64,000 bases of DNA from Paenibacillus alkalitolerans (GTDB lineage Bacteria > Bacillota > Bacilli > Paenibacillales > YIM-B00363), in assembly GCF_016482785.1 (NCBI RefSeq), contig NZ_JAEMXM010000008.1:78898-142897 (forward strand). The letters run 5' to 3'. Both the position numbers and the translations under genes were made by a program. Below are positions 34,441 to 43,685 of the stretch, piece by piece. The notes beneath the pieces were generated by a model. It was not told where the DNA came from and searched no databases. It saw only the letters and a program-made list of their open reading frames with translations. Each line of letters opens with the position of its first letter. Within the stretch, counting starts at the first letter, position 1.

Positions 34441-35693
34441 TAGATCAGCAATTGTGCGGGAAATAAGTTTACATGATCCTTGGGCATTTTTACTTTGGCT
34501 AACAGCTTATACGCTTCTTTCTGGTATTGTACATCATCCCTTCCACCTTGCTCATTGAAGAAATTAATCACGTCACATATCATTTCGGTACAGTCTTCAT
34601 TATTCAGTTCAAAGCGTGATTCCGATAAAATCAGCTTAGCAATACTGATGTTTCGCGGATTCCAACTTTCTTCGATAATCTCTTTACATATCAATTCAGC
34701 TTCGCCATTTCTGCCAGTCAAGTTATGCAGTTTCGCCAAACGGAGTCGACAAATCTCACCAAAATATGGTTGATTTGTTTCTAGTGCAATTTCTATGGAC
34801 CTGTTCTGATGCTTAAAAGCCAAATCATATTTGCCCATATCAGCATACAAGTTACCGATGTTATTGTTAAATATCAATTCACCGCTGGTACTATACTTAA
34901 AATAGTTTTGGGTCTGCTTGTATTCTTGTTCCGCTTCCGTATATTTCCCAATTGCATGAAAGCACCTGCCTAATAGGTTATGCGAGCGAAATCTAAAGAC
35001 AGGGGATAACCTTTTACGATTTTTGACGGCTTGAAGAATTTGTATAGCGGTATGATACTCCCCAATCCCATACTTATAGGCGGATAAAGTCAGGTTTATA
35101 GATATGGTTAACTCAGTTGGAATACTGTGCAGGGTTGCTAATGAATAGGCTTCCTCGATAAATTCGGATGCTTTATCAAGATCGATATTTACATACATGA
35201 AAGCAAGCCTATTTAAACCCGACGCCAGCATTGAAACATCATTAAGCCCCCTTGCTAACTCAATAAATTTTTTGTATTCTTTTTCCGCTTCTTCGAAGTT
35301 TTGCTTTACATCCTCAACGAAGGCACGAAGCGAGTGCATATGGGCCCGGAATATTGTTATCATCTCAAACCTGATTTCCTGCATGTTTTGAATCCATTTC
35401 TGGATGGTTTGAAAGTCTCTTTCCTTCTCGTATTTCTCATTCAAAAACTCAATGATAATCCCTAAGGCTTTTTGTTCTTTGTCCTCTCTGCATAGCTCTT
35501 CCAAAAAAACAGGAATCGGAACCATAAGCCTGTCCAGTAATTTTTCAACGATGGTAATATGGGGGAAATAGTCTTCAGTTTCAATCCGTGAAATCATGCT
35601 CCTTGTACAAATTCCATCGGAAAGTTCTTTCTGCAGCAAATTGATGCTTTCACGTCCCGTACGAACGAACTGCCCAAAGTTATTCAGGATCAT
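34437..35693 (-). CDS. XRE helix-turn-helix regulator with TPR domain (RRNPP-like)
   Basis: The 418-aa protein has an N-terminal XRE helix-turn-helix (about residues 5-60: FVRTGRESINLLQKELSDGI, SMISRIETEDYFPHI) followed by tandem TPR-like helices to the C-terminus (for example LLGRCFHAIGKYTEAEQEY and NNNIGNLYADMGKYDLAFKH). This is the layout of peptide-responsive RRNPP regulators. It overlaps the methyltransferase gene by 14 bases and a small downstream frame by 4. The ligand is unknown; TPR regulators without peptide ligands also exist. Confidence 0.85.
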   Translation of the reverse strand: MILNNFGQFVRTGRESINLLQKELSDGICTRSMISRIETEDYFPHITIVEKLLDRLMVPIPVFLEELCREDKEQKALGIIIEFLNEKYEKERDFQTIQKWIQNMQEIRFEMITIFRAHMHSLRAFVEDVKQNFEEAEKEYKKFIELARGLNDVSMLASGLNRLAFMYVNIDLDKASEFIEEAYSLATLHSIPTELTISINLTLSAYKYGIGEYHTAIQILQAVKNRKRLSPVFRFRSHNLLGRCFHAIGKYTEAEQEYKQTQNYFKYSTSGELIFNNNIGNLYADMGKYDLAFKHQNRSIEIALETNQPYFGEICRLRLAKLHNLTGRNGEAELICKEIIEESWNPRNISIAKLILSESRFELNNEDCTEMICDVINFFNEQGGRDDVQYQKEAYKLLAKVKMPKDHVNLFPAQLLIY

Positions 35694-36360
35694 TGAGATC
35701 ACTTCCATTATCAGCACCTATAATCCATAGGTTGCTGCAGTATGATTTCGTGATCCAGTCCAGATTTAAGTAAATCTCAGAAGGGATGCTCTGATTTTTA
35801 ACTCCTGTCATGGACCGTATCTTTAATCCGACGTCCACCAATAATTTATGCAACTCGACCGGCATTAACATATTGTAATTGGTCTGTTCACCACGCAGCC
35901 TTTTAAATGCTTCTTCATGAGGTAAACTTCTAGGACCAAGGCAAGCAATCACGATCCCACCTCCAGGTCTAGTTACTCTAACCATTTCAGTGATGAGCTT
36001 GAAAGGATTTTGTACCCATTCCACAACTGTACAACAAAAGACGTAATCAAATTCTCCATTATTGAAGGGAATAGGATTACAGTCCGTCAAATAAGCTTCC
36101 AAACCTTTTTCTCTTGCACTTGCAATCATTTTCGGAGAGATATCGATACCTACAGCCTTATATCCCATCTCATTTAACCGCTTTATACTAATCCCTGGGC
36201 CACACCCGACATCAAGCACCCGATTTCCTGAACCTGTTTGGGTAAACTTGGAAAAATACTTTAATAAGAGGCCTCTACTTCCCCGATCCCATAATTCTTC
36301 CTTAGAAAAAAAATTACTGAATTCGTCCCACCAAGCTCCGCTATAAACATCATTCATCAT
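35680..36360 (-). CDS. Class I SAM-dependent methyltransferase
   Basis: This 226-aa protein has a Rossmann-type methyltransferase core: motif I VLDVGCGPGISI (near residues 48-59), the acidic end of beta-2 (VGIDIS), motif II FDYVFCCTVVEWV and motif III RPGG. It resembles the Methyltransf_11/25 small-molecule enzymes. ATG 36360 follows GTGAGGGAA. Its 3' end overlaps the XRE/TPR regulator, so the two are co-transcribed. Substrate unknown. Confidence 0.88.
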   Translation of the reverse strand: MMNDVYSGAWWDEFSNFFSKEELWDRGSRGLLLKYFSKFTQTGSGNRVLDVGCGPGISIKRLNEMGYKAVGIDISPKMIASAREKGLEAYLTDCNPIPFNNGEFDYVFCCTVVEWVQNPFKLITEMVRVTRPGGGIVIACLGPRSLPHEEAFKRLRGEQTNYNMLMPVELHKLLVDVGLKIRSMTGVKNQSIPSEIYLNLDWITKSYCSNLWIIGADNGSDLNDPE

Positions 36361-36822
36361 AATAAGTTCCCTCACTTTAGCACCAAACGTTGTAAATTCC
36401 TGATAAACCGAATTACAACCTTTTATCATGTCACAAAATTATTTATGATGTTACAAAATTTAGGGGATGACGACGATCGTAACATCGAATAATTTGGAAT
36501 CAAGGACAAGTTATTGGATTAACCGGTACATAATAAAATCGTTACTTAATTATTTATTGTAGAGGAGGTTAGTTAAATGTTTTTTTGACTACGGCATTAA
36601 TTTCATCGTTAGACAGACTTTTAATATTAATTTGAAGGCTCCGCGTTAACCGTTGTGTATTCGCCGTCTGCCTTTCGGATTAAAATACTCGCCTTTCAGT
36701 ACAAAAGTATTAATATGATCGCGCGTTTATTTTATCATTGACAATAGAAAATGCGCTATAGAAAGCATCAATATTTGAGCATAGCAGCAATATTTTATGT
36801 GAAACATATTGAGGTGATATAG
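36361..36822. other. AT-rich intergenic region with a possible gene remnant
   Basis: This holds the divergent promoters of the methyltransferase unit and the GAF-LuxR gene. On the minus strand 36573-36720 a short open stretch (ending LQINIKSLSNDEINAVVKKT then FN) together with an adjacent shifted frame (VLKGEYFNPKG) reads like the frameshifted tail of a lost gene. No intact gene is visible. Confidence 0.35.
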
Positions 36823-37623
36823 ATGATGGATTCGGTTGCCGCTGAGTTGGCAGAAACAGACGGAAGGTTTTGGGTGGAAGCGAGGGATGTAGCACCGGAA
36901 ATCTTGAGAGACTGGAAGAAGGAATATAAAGGAGGGGCTGTAGTATATAGACAAGCTCAAGCAAGAAAGATGGACAAAATCAATCAGTTGATATTCATTG
37001 TTCGCGGTGAAGTGTCTCGTTTGCGAAAACATTTTTCATCCAAGGTTGCTGTACTCCTGATCGACATAGATGGGGTCATCGTAGATTCGATATCCGGTAA
37101 AGAACAGCAATGGAAAGACGGGATTCAATTCGGAATAGGCGCTTCCCTTGCAATGAAAGACGCCGGCTTTAACGCGGCAGCCGCTTCGATAAAATTGGGC
37201 GAAGTTGTCGCGGTGTCAGGTTCGGAGCACCAACATCCGCTGTTGAAGAGACGAAGTTCGATCTGTTCGCCGATTCGATTGCGCGGGAATATCATTGGAT
37301 ATTTGGATCTCTGTTTCGGAGCGGGTGAAAACGTCATGTTTCCGGCGCTGCTGCTATATCAGATTATTTCGAATGCAGAAGCAAAAATAGCGTCCATCCC
37401 GAAAATCCCGGCACCTGAGGAAGGATTCCAATTTCTCGATAACTACGGCCTAACCGCCCGAGAAAAGGAGGTCGGTATCCGTTGGTTACGGAACGAATCG
37501 GTCGTAAAAATCGCCGCCGATTTGTTTATAACTGAAGGGACCGTTCGCAATATGATTAAGAAGGTGTACGCTAAGACAAAAGTACACAGTAAAGGGGAGT
37601 TTATGACGAAATTTTTAGTTTGA
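36823..37623 (+). CDS. GAF-LuxR-type transcriptional regulator
   Basis: In this 266-aa protein the first ~190 residues resemble the GAF-type sensory half of AcoR-like regulators (KVAVLLIDIDGVIVDSISGK, CSPIRLRGNIIGYLDLCF). The C-terminus is a LuxR helix-turn-helix (about 208-266: YGLTAREKEVGIRWLRNES, ITEGTVRNMIKKVYAK). It lacks a sigma-54 AAA domain, so it would act as a conventional DNA-binding regulator. GAGGTGA precedes ATG 36823. Ligand and targets are unknown. Confidence 0.8.
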   Translation: MMDSVAAELAETDGRFWVEARDVAPEILRDWKKEYKGGAVVYRQAQARKMDKINQLIFIVRGEVSRLRKHFSSKVAVLLIDIDGVIVDSISGKEQQWKDGIQFGIGASLAMKDAGFNAAAASIKLGEVVAVSGSEHQHPLLKRRSSICSPIRLRGNIIGYLDLCFGAGENVMFPALLLYQIISNAEAKIASIPKIPAPEEGFQFLDNYGLTAREKEVGIRWLRNESVVKIAADLFITEGTVRNMIKKVYAKTKVHSKGEFMTKFLV

Positions 37624-37656
37624 GGAATAGACAAGAAATATCATAGAGAATAGACC

Positions 37657-38016
37657 TTATAATTTTCGATTGTTTTCTTTGGAATATATATAAAAACTTA
37701 TGATAACTGCCAGTATTACTCCAAGCAGACTTACTACAGTTAATACCGATCCGAACCGATCGTTTCCAAAATCAATCCCATATGGAAGTACTGCATCCAC
37801 ATTGACAAAAAAGTAAAAAATCAAGAATACCAGTAACATCGGCCGAACCATTTTTTTATTTAAAACAACATAAGCGTAGGTTAAATACGAAAAAAGCAAA
37901 ATCAATCCAATGAAAAGACCTTTGTCTGCATTCGGGTGAAATATCGAGGTAATCCCTAGAACAAAGCCGATGCCTAACACATAATTAAACTTACTTTGCA
38001 ATATTTTTCGAGACAT
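37657..38016 (-). CDS. Small integral membrane protein of unknown function
   Basis: The 119-aa protein has four predicted membrane helices (about residues 11-28, 34-52, 59-75 and 86-108) and a short basic tail (SKENNRKL). ATG 38016 is preferred because GGTGAGGG is 7 bases upstream; ATG 38022 directly abuts it. It is convergent with the GAF-LuxR gene. No family is recognised. Confidence 0.6.
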   Translation of the reverse strand: MSRKILQSKFNYVLGIGFVLGITSIFHPNADKGLFIGLILLFSYLTYAYVVLNKKMVRPMLLVFLIFYFFVNVDAVLPYGIDFGNDRFGSVLTVVSLLGVILAVIISFYIYSKENNRKL

Positions 38017-38374
38017 ATTCATCCCTCACCACTGGAATATGTAGTTATAACTTTTTCAAGGGGACTCAGTTAATTTTTTCACTATTGTTTATGCAATAAT
38101 GATACGGTTAGATACAAGTGACGATACCTCACCGCTTAATAAATAAACGTCGAATTATCTACAAGAAAGGCCTGAAGGAGCATTTCGGATTAAGTATTGC
38201 CGTTCACTTCCGATGATGGAAGAGGTGCGGCATTTTTCATTCTCAATGATGATAAGGATCCGAGCGGATCGGGCGCGGCCACTCCAAAGAAGTGTATACA
38301 TTATACTCATTCTTGAGTTCATTGGAAACAATGATAAAATATGTAGAAGCTCAAATGGTAAAAGGGGATTCGAA

Positions 38375-39412
38375 ATGGTAACGGACATAGCTATTCAGCA
38401 ATTAGTGGAACAACAAACACATCATGAAAATCTGCAATTAATCGACGTGCGTTCACCTTCGGAGTTTTTGGAGGGAAGCATCCCCGGAAGTATCAATATT
38501 CCGATATTTGATGATGAAGAAAGAAAAGTAATTGGGACTATATATAAGCAGGTTGGGATAAAAGAAGCTAAAGAGAAAGGCTTGGAAATCGTATCCGCAA
38601 AACTTCCTGCATTCGTTAAACAATTCCAAGCGATAGAGAAGGACAAAGTGGTGTTCTGCTGGCGCGGAGGGATGAGGAGTTTAGCCACTGCAACATTTCT
38701 AGATCTTATGAATGTTAAGTCAAAACGATTGTCAGGGGGTTACCGCTCATATCGTCAATGGGTTGTCAATGAACTCGACAATTTCGTTATAACGCAGAAA
38801 TGCTTAGTTATTAACGGTCTAACAGGATCCGGGAAAACCAAAATATTACAGATGTTGGCTGAACAAGGTGAGCCGGTAATCGATTTAGAGGGCATGGCCC
38901 GGCATCGCGGATCGGTATTCGGACGAATCGGGCTCGAAGCAAACAATCAAAAAACATTCGATTCACTTTTAATACACGAGCTGATTAAACATAAAAACCA
39001 CCCTTATTTTATAATGGAAGCTGAGAGTAAACGGATAGGAAAGATCACCGTTCCTGAATTTCTGCTTTCTTCCAAGAAGAAAGGTCTGCATATTTTTTTA
39101 GACATGCCGCGTGAAGAACGTGTACGAAATATTATTAATGATTATAATCCCCAACAGTATCAAGAACAGTTTATTGAAGCCTTCCAAAAAATTAAAAGAC
39201 ACATCCATACACCGATCGCTAAAGATATTGAGGAACACTTAAGAACCGGAACATTTGAGCAGGCTTTCCGATTGCTTTTGGAGTATTACTACGACCCAAA
39301 ATATGAGCATTCGTTAAAGGAGTATGAGTCTGAACCAATTATTTTGAAAGTGAAAAATATCGGCGAAGCGTTAAATGATTTGAAACAGATAATTGATAGA
39401 TATAAAACATAA
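38375..39412 (+). CDS. mnmH: tRNA 2-selenouridine synthase (SelU/MnmH)
   Basis: The 345-aa protein has a rhodanese domain (about residues 1-120) with the active-site Cys in VVFCWRGGMRS, and a P-loop domain with GLTGSGKT (near 148-155). It replaces sulfur by selenium in the wobble 2-thiouridine of tRNA, using selenophosphate. AAAGGGGA precedes ATG 38375. No selenophosphate synthetase (selD) gene is present in the window. Confidence 0.93.
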   Translation: MVTDIAIQQLVEQQTHHENLQLIDVRSPSEFLEGSIPGSINIPIFDDEERKVIGTIYKQVGIKEAKEKGLEIVSAKLPAFVKQFQAIEKDKVVFCWRGGMRSLATATFLDLMNVKSKRLSGGYRSYRQWVVNELDNFVITQKCLVINGLTGSGKTKILQMLAEQGEPVIDLEGMARHRGSVFGRIGLEANNQKTFDSLLIHELIKHKNHPYFIMEAESKRIGKITVPEFLLSSKKKGLHIFLDMPREERVRNIINDYNPQQYQEQFIEAFQKIKRHIHTPIAKDIEEHLRTGTFEQAFRLLLEYYYDPKYEHSLKEYESEPIILKVKNIGEALNDLKQIIDRYKT

Positions 39413-39452
39413 AAGCAGATGGATTGGAGATCATTTGGAAAGCTTCTGGATG

Positions 39453-39612
39453 CCTAAGGGACTCGCGGGTACTTAAGATAAAAAAATGCTATCGAGGGAC
39501 AAGGTTTGAGCATTATTCATAAGTTGCGGCCGCTTTTTAGTACACAAAATTCCGTTAAGTCTTGTTGTCAGCCAATCAAGAAAAAACTTAAGTACATGAA
39601 ATTCCGTAAATC
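39453..39612. repeat. Degenerate copy of the symmetric intergenic element
   Basis: Two reverse half-sites (TAGTACACAAAATTCCGTTA at 39538-39557 and the related one at 39589-39610) are 52 bp apart. A forward half-site (AAGGGACTCGCGGGTACTTA, 39456-39475) and a poorly conserved second one precede them. It lies between the convergent mnmH and S41-peptidase genes. The full form is seen at 47267-47673 and 50653-50844. Confidence 0.55.
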
Positions 39613-39653
39613 ATTATCCTCAAATTATATCCTCTCGTCGAGGTCGCGGTTAC

Positions 39654-41081
39654 TTAATACCGTATCGTTACCTTATCTTTGTCGATGGCGATCGGCTTGC
39701 CGATCAGCTTGGCGAAGGCTCCCGCCTCAATATACGTTACGCCGCCGGTGAGGGCTGTGCCTTGTCCTTTAGGCACGGCAATTTCCTTGCCGCCAAGGTT
39801 GAAGGACGTAACACCGTTCGCCCAACTCACTGCGGAACCGAGTGCTTCGACCGTGAAACGCAACGGGATATACACTTTGCCGTTAAGAGTGATGAGCACA
39901 GGTGAATCGGCTAATTTCGTTCCGTTGAGAATTGCCGCGCCTTGCCCCTGGGAATACGTCAATTCCTGCTTCCGGTTCGGAACCAAAGCTTGAACGGCCG
40001 CATTGACGAACAATTGAGGGTAGGACAAGCGGATATCCGGCTGAATTCCTTTATGGTCGATGATCGAGCCGTCGGGCAGCTCCCATTGTTCGATTGAAAC
40101 TTTGATGAAGGCGCCGTTGGGCATCTTCACTGTAGTTTGCATCGTGCCTTTGCCGAATGAAGTGGTTCCTATCAAGAGAGCTCTATTGTTTTTGCGGAGC
40201 GAGCCCGCCAATATTTCCGATGCGCTGGCCGAGTTCTCGTCGATGAGGACGGCAAGCGGAATATCCGTTCCTTGCGCATCGGCGGCGACCGGTTGGTCGT
40301 TGCCCGACTTATCGTGAAATACGACAATATCCCCTTTCTTTAAGAAGAAATCCGCGATCTCAATCGCACTGTCGACATAACCGCCGCCGTTTCCTCTTAA
40401 GTCAAGAATCAGTGCTTTGGCATTCGAAAGAATCGCTTCATCGTACGCTTTCTGAAATTCTTCCGCTGTTTTTTCACCGAAAGAATAGATGGATATCATG
40501 TGAACGTTGTTGCCGGCGTCGGTTTGTTTCACAAGCGGAAGTTGAATGATTTGCCGCGTCGGTTGAATGACGATATTCTTACCGTCACGCACCACATGCA
40601 GCGTTACGACCGTTCCTTCTTTACCGCGGATAAGCCGGTTGAGCTCCTGCACTTTGCCCGGTGTCGGCAAAGTTTCGTCCACCTTTACGATGAGATCGCC
40701 GACGGCAAGTCCCGCTTTCTCGGCCGGCGTATTAGGGAAAACTTCCCTAACCTCCAAACCTTTGCGCTCTTCGTCCGCAACGGCCACAATGCCGATACCC
40801 GCATAATTTTGGTTAATCGAATTGATGAACGTCGAATAATCGTCCGGCGGCATATAATTGGTATGAGGATCGTTAAGCGATTCGATCATGCCTTGAATCG
40901 CGGCCTCAACCAGCTTCTCTTGGCCGGGCTTCGAATAGTGCTGCAATAAGTCTTCATATGCTTTCAGCAAAGTTTCTTTATTTTTATCCGTCTCTGACGT
41001 TTCCGCGGCGATATAATGCAGGGGTGCCAATAATAAGGCTGCGGCGAGTACGGAACCTGTTACGATGCGTCTCCAATTCAT
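39654..41081 (-). CDS. S41-family C-terminal processing peptidase with copper-amine-oxidase-like domain
   Basis: The 475-aa exported protease has a signal peptide (residues 1-26), a PDZ domain (about 90-165: GLEVREVFPNTPAEKAGLAV), the S41 catalytic core with ALILDLRGNGGGYVDSA, nucleophile Ser in ENSASASEIL and Lys in FGKGTMQ, and a C-terminal 'stalk' domain of the copper amine oxidase N-terminal type (about 385-475). CtpA-type enzymes trim or degrade proteins at the cell envelope. It diverges from the molybdoenzyme gene. Confidence 0.92.
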   Translation of the reverse strand: MNWRRIVTGSVLAAALLLAPLHYIAAETSETDKNKETLLKAYEDLLQHYSKPGQEKLVEAAIQGMIESLNDPHTNYMPPDDYSTFINSINQNYAGIGIVAVADEERKGLEVREVFPNTPAEKAGLAVGDLIVKVDETLPTPGKVQELNRLIRGKEGTVVTLHVVRDGKNIVIQPTRQIIQLPLVKQTDAGNNVHMISIYSFGEKTAEEFQKAYDEAILSNAKALILDLRGNGGGYVDSAIEIADFFLKKGDIVVFHDKSGNDQPVAADAQGTDIPLAVLIDENSASASEILAGSLRKNNRALLIGTTSFGKGTMQTTVKMPNGAFIKVSIEQWELPDGSIIDHKGIQPDIRLSYPQLFVNAAVQALVPNRKQELTYSQGQGAAILNGTKLADSPVLITLNGKVYIPLRFTVEALGSAVSWANGVTSFNLGGKEIAVPKGQGTALTGGVTYIEAGAFAKLIGKPIAIDKDKVTIRY

Positions 41082-41104
41082 ATACGCAAAAACCGCCTTC
41101 CTAT

Positions 41105-41217
41105 AACATAAGAATTTATAAATATCAGGTCATGAAAAGGTGAATTCTTATGTTTCAAGAAAAACTTCCTCTAATCGCGGTCTGGCTTCCTAGAGTTACT
41201 ACGAAGAAGTTTTTCTT
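41105..41217. repeat. Two consecutive perfect 12-bp inverted repeats
   Basis: AACATAAGAATT (41105-41116) pairs with AATTCTTATGTT (41143-41154), and AAGAAAAACTTC (41157-41168) pairs with GAAGTTTTTCTT (41206-41217). They fill the divergent S41-peptidase/molybdoenzyme intergenic region. They could be operators, an RNA structure or a small element remnant. Confidence 0.6.
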
Positions 41218-41329
41218 ATGATAAGTGCCCTGAATATAGCATAATTTCGATAGATTAGGAAGAATGCTTTTTCCGGAAAGATTTGATGTACAATTAATAA
41301 AAGAAGCTCTCCTGGAGGTGTGCCGCGAA

Positions 41330-43684
41330 ATGGGGAAAACGAAACACGAAGGTCCGATGAAGCTGCCTTTTACTCCGAATCCGAAGCTGTGGGTGAGTCC
41401 CGTTCCGTTCGGCCTGGGAAAAGTGAAACCGAAGCATATCAGGGACACGTTGAAATCCGTATGGGAAAACCGCGATAACTTGCCGTATGCGATGCGGATA
41501 TTGACGCAAGGCGTGTGCGACGGATGCGCGCTTGGAGTTGCGGGCCTTCGGGATCAAACGTTGACCGGTCCGCATCTGTGCACGACGCGTCTTAACGTAC
41601 TGAGGCTGAACACGATGCCGGCCATTAAGCCGGACATTCTCCATTCGGACATAGCCGATTTGCGCAAATTATGCAGCACCGAGCTTCGCGGCCTCGGCCG
41701 CATTCCGTATCCGCTGCTGCGGCGCAGAGTCGACTCGCGGTTTTCGCGGATCGGATGGGACGAGGCGCTCGACCGAATCGCGACGAAAATTCGGGCCGTC
41801 GATCCGAAGCAGCTCGCGTTCTTCCTCACAGCGCGGGGCATTACGAACGAGACATATTATGCGGCAGGCAAAATGGCGCGGTTTATAGGCACAAACAACA
41901 TAGACAACGCTTCAAGGATATGCCATTCGCCGAGCAAAACCGGCTTGAAACGGTCGCTCGGCATCGGGGCGTCGAGCTGCGGCTACCAAGATTGGATCGG
42001 CACGGACGTGCTTGTGTTTTGGGGGTCCGTCGCCGCCAACAACCAGCCGGTTTCCACGAAATATATGTACGCGGCGAAACGGAAAGGAACGAAGATCATT
42101 ATGATCAATCCGTACCGCGAGCCTGCCATGGAACAATATTGGATCCCGTCCATTCCTGAAAGCGCTTTGTTCGGGACGAAGCTCGTCGACGACGCTTACC
42201 AGGTCAACATCGGCGGCGACATCGCGTTCATGAACGGCGTCATTAAGATTTGGTTCGAGATGGAGGCGGCGGCCGCGGGTTCGGCAGTGGACCGAGAATT
42301 CGTCGAAGCGCATACGAACGGATTTGAAGAGCTGAAGCGTCATATCGAAGCTCAGAGCTGGGAAGCTCTCGAGAGGTCGTCAGGAATTACGAAGGAGCGG
42401 ATGCGCGAGTTTGCGGAACTGCTCGCGAAGGCGAAGAGCGCCGTCTTCGTATGGTCGATGGGCCTGACGCAGCACCGGTTCGGCACGGACAATGTGACGC
42501 AGGTCGCCAACCTGGCCATGCTGCGCGGCTTTATCGGCCGCAAGCATTGCGGAGTGATGCCGATCCGCGGCCATTCGGGGGTGCAGGGGTCGTCCGAGAT
42601 GGGCGCCGATCCGTTCTCGCTGCCGGGGGGAGACTTCGACGACGCGGAAACGATCGAACGCATTGAATCGATATGGGGTTTCGACATTCCGAGGTGGCAG
42701 GGGGACATCGTCGGCGTTTCGCTGGAAAACGCGATGCTGCCGGACGCGCATGAGCGGAAGCTGAAGGTGCTGTACACATCCGGCGGCAATTTCTTGGAGA
42801 CGATGCCTGACCCCGGATTTATGGAACAGTGCTTGGAAAATGTGGAGCTTCGCGTTCACCAGGACATCATGCTTAATACGTCCGCGCTCGTTGACGCGAA
42901 GGAGGACGTTATCGTACTGCCGGCGATGACGCGTTACGAGCAGCCGGGCGGGGGCACGTCGACGTCCACTGAGCGCATGGTGTATTTTTCTCCTGAAATT
43001 ATGGGACCCCGGATCGGGGAAGCTCGCTGCGAATGGGAGATTTATACCGAGCTTGCGGCGCGGGTGAAGCCGGAGAAGAAGCAATTGATCTCGTTCGCGA
43101 GCGCGCAGCACGTCCGCGACGAGATCGCGCTCGCCAATCCGAATTACGACGGCATTCAGCACTTGAAGAACAAAGGCGACGTCTTTCAATGGGGCGGGGC
43201 GTGGCTGTGCGAGGACGGCGTATGTCCGACGAAAGACGGGCGGGGACGGTTGATTCCCGTTCAATTGCCTGAACTGAGGAAGCCGGAGGGCCGATTCTAT
43301 CTGACGACGCGCAGAGGAAAACAGTTCAACTCGATGATTTACAGCGACACCGACCCGTTCAACGGCGCGGACCGCTGCGACGTGCTTATTCATGCCGAAG
43401 ACGCTCGGGAGGCGGGCATTAAGGACGGCGAGGCCGTTGTGGTATATAACCGGTGCGGCACGTTCCACGGCCGGGCGAAGTACGCCGACACGCGGCGCGG
43501 CAATGTGCAGGTATATTGGCCGGAAGGTAATGTGCTCGTTCCGAAGGGCGTCTACGAACCGCATGCCGGCATCCCCGAATACAATACGGTCGTTGCGGTG
43601 GAGAAAGCGGAGACGTTCCACGCTTTCAAGGATACGAAGTACGTCGAGAAGCGCATCGAAGAGCTGGAGATGGACGTGAGCTGA
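41330..43684 (+). CDS. FdhF/YdeP-family molybdopterin oxidoreductase
   Basis: The 784-aa molybdoenzyme has the YdeP-type N-terminal Cys cluster (QGVCDGCALGVAGL), the molybdopterin-guanine-dinucleotide domains (RISHSPS-like RICHSPSKTGLKRSLGIG; LRGFIGRKHCGVMPIRGHSG) and the C-terminal dinucleotide-binding domain (about residues 655-770). It lacks the long ferredoxin-like extension of NAD-linked formate dehydrogenases. Substrate is uncertain: formate or another oxo-acid. GGAGGTG precedes ATG 41330. The maturation gene fdhD follows 1 base after its stop. Confidence 0.93.
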   Translation: MGKTKHEGPMKLPFTPNPKLWVSPVPFGLGKVKPKHIRDTLKSVWENRDNLPYAMRILTQGVCDGCALGVAGLRDQTLTGPHLCTTRLNVLRLNTMPAIKPDILHSDIADLRKLCSTELRGLGRIPYPLLRRRVDSRFSRIGWDEALDRIATKIRAVDPKQLAFFLTARGITNETYYAAGKMARFIGTNNIDNASRICHSPSKTGLKRSLGIGASSCGYQDWIGTDVLVFWGSVAANNQPVSTKYMYAAKRKGTKIIMINPYREPAMEQYWIPSIPESALFGTKLVDDAYQVNIGGDIAFMNGVIKIWFEMEAAAAGSAVDREFVEAHTNGFEELKRHIEAQSWEALERSSGITKERMREFAELLAKAKSAVFVWSMGLTQHRFGTDNVTQVANLAMLRGFIGRKHCGVMPIRGHSGVQGSSEMGADPFSLPGGDFDDAETIERIESIWGFDIPRWQGDIVGVSLENAMLPDAHERKLKVLYTSGGNFLETMPDPGFMEQCLENVELRVHQDIMLNTSALVDAKEDVIVLPAMTRYEQPGGGTSTSTERMVYFSPEIMGPRIGEARCEWEIYTELAARVKPEKKQLISFASAQHVRDEIALANPNYDGIQHLKNKGDVFQWGGAWLCEDGVCPTKDGRGRLIPVQLPELRKPEGRFYLTTRRGKQFNSMIYSDTDPFNGADRCDVLIHAEDAREAGIKDGEAVVVYNRCGTFHGRAKYADTRRGNVQVYWPEGNVLVPKGVYEPHAGIPEYNTVVAVEKAETFHAFKDTKYVEKRIEELEMDVS

Positions 43685-43685
43685 C

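Noticed and set aside
33058-39420. Integrated mobile element or genomic island with defined ends
   Set aside because: The region is AT-rich and bordered on one side by repeats, but I see no integrase, transposase, tRNA gene or direct-repeat attachment sites.
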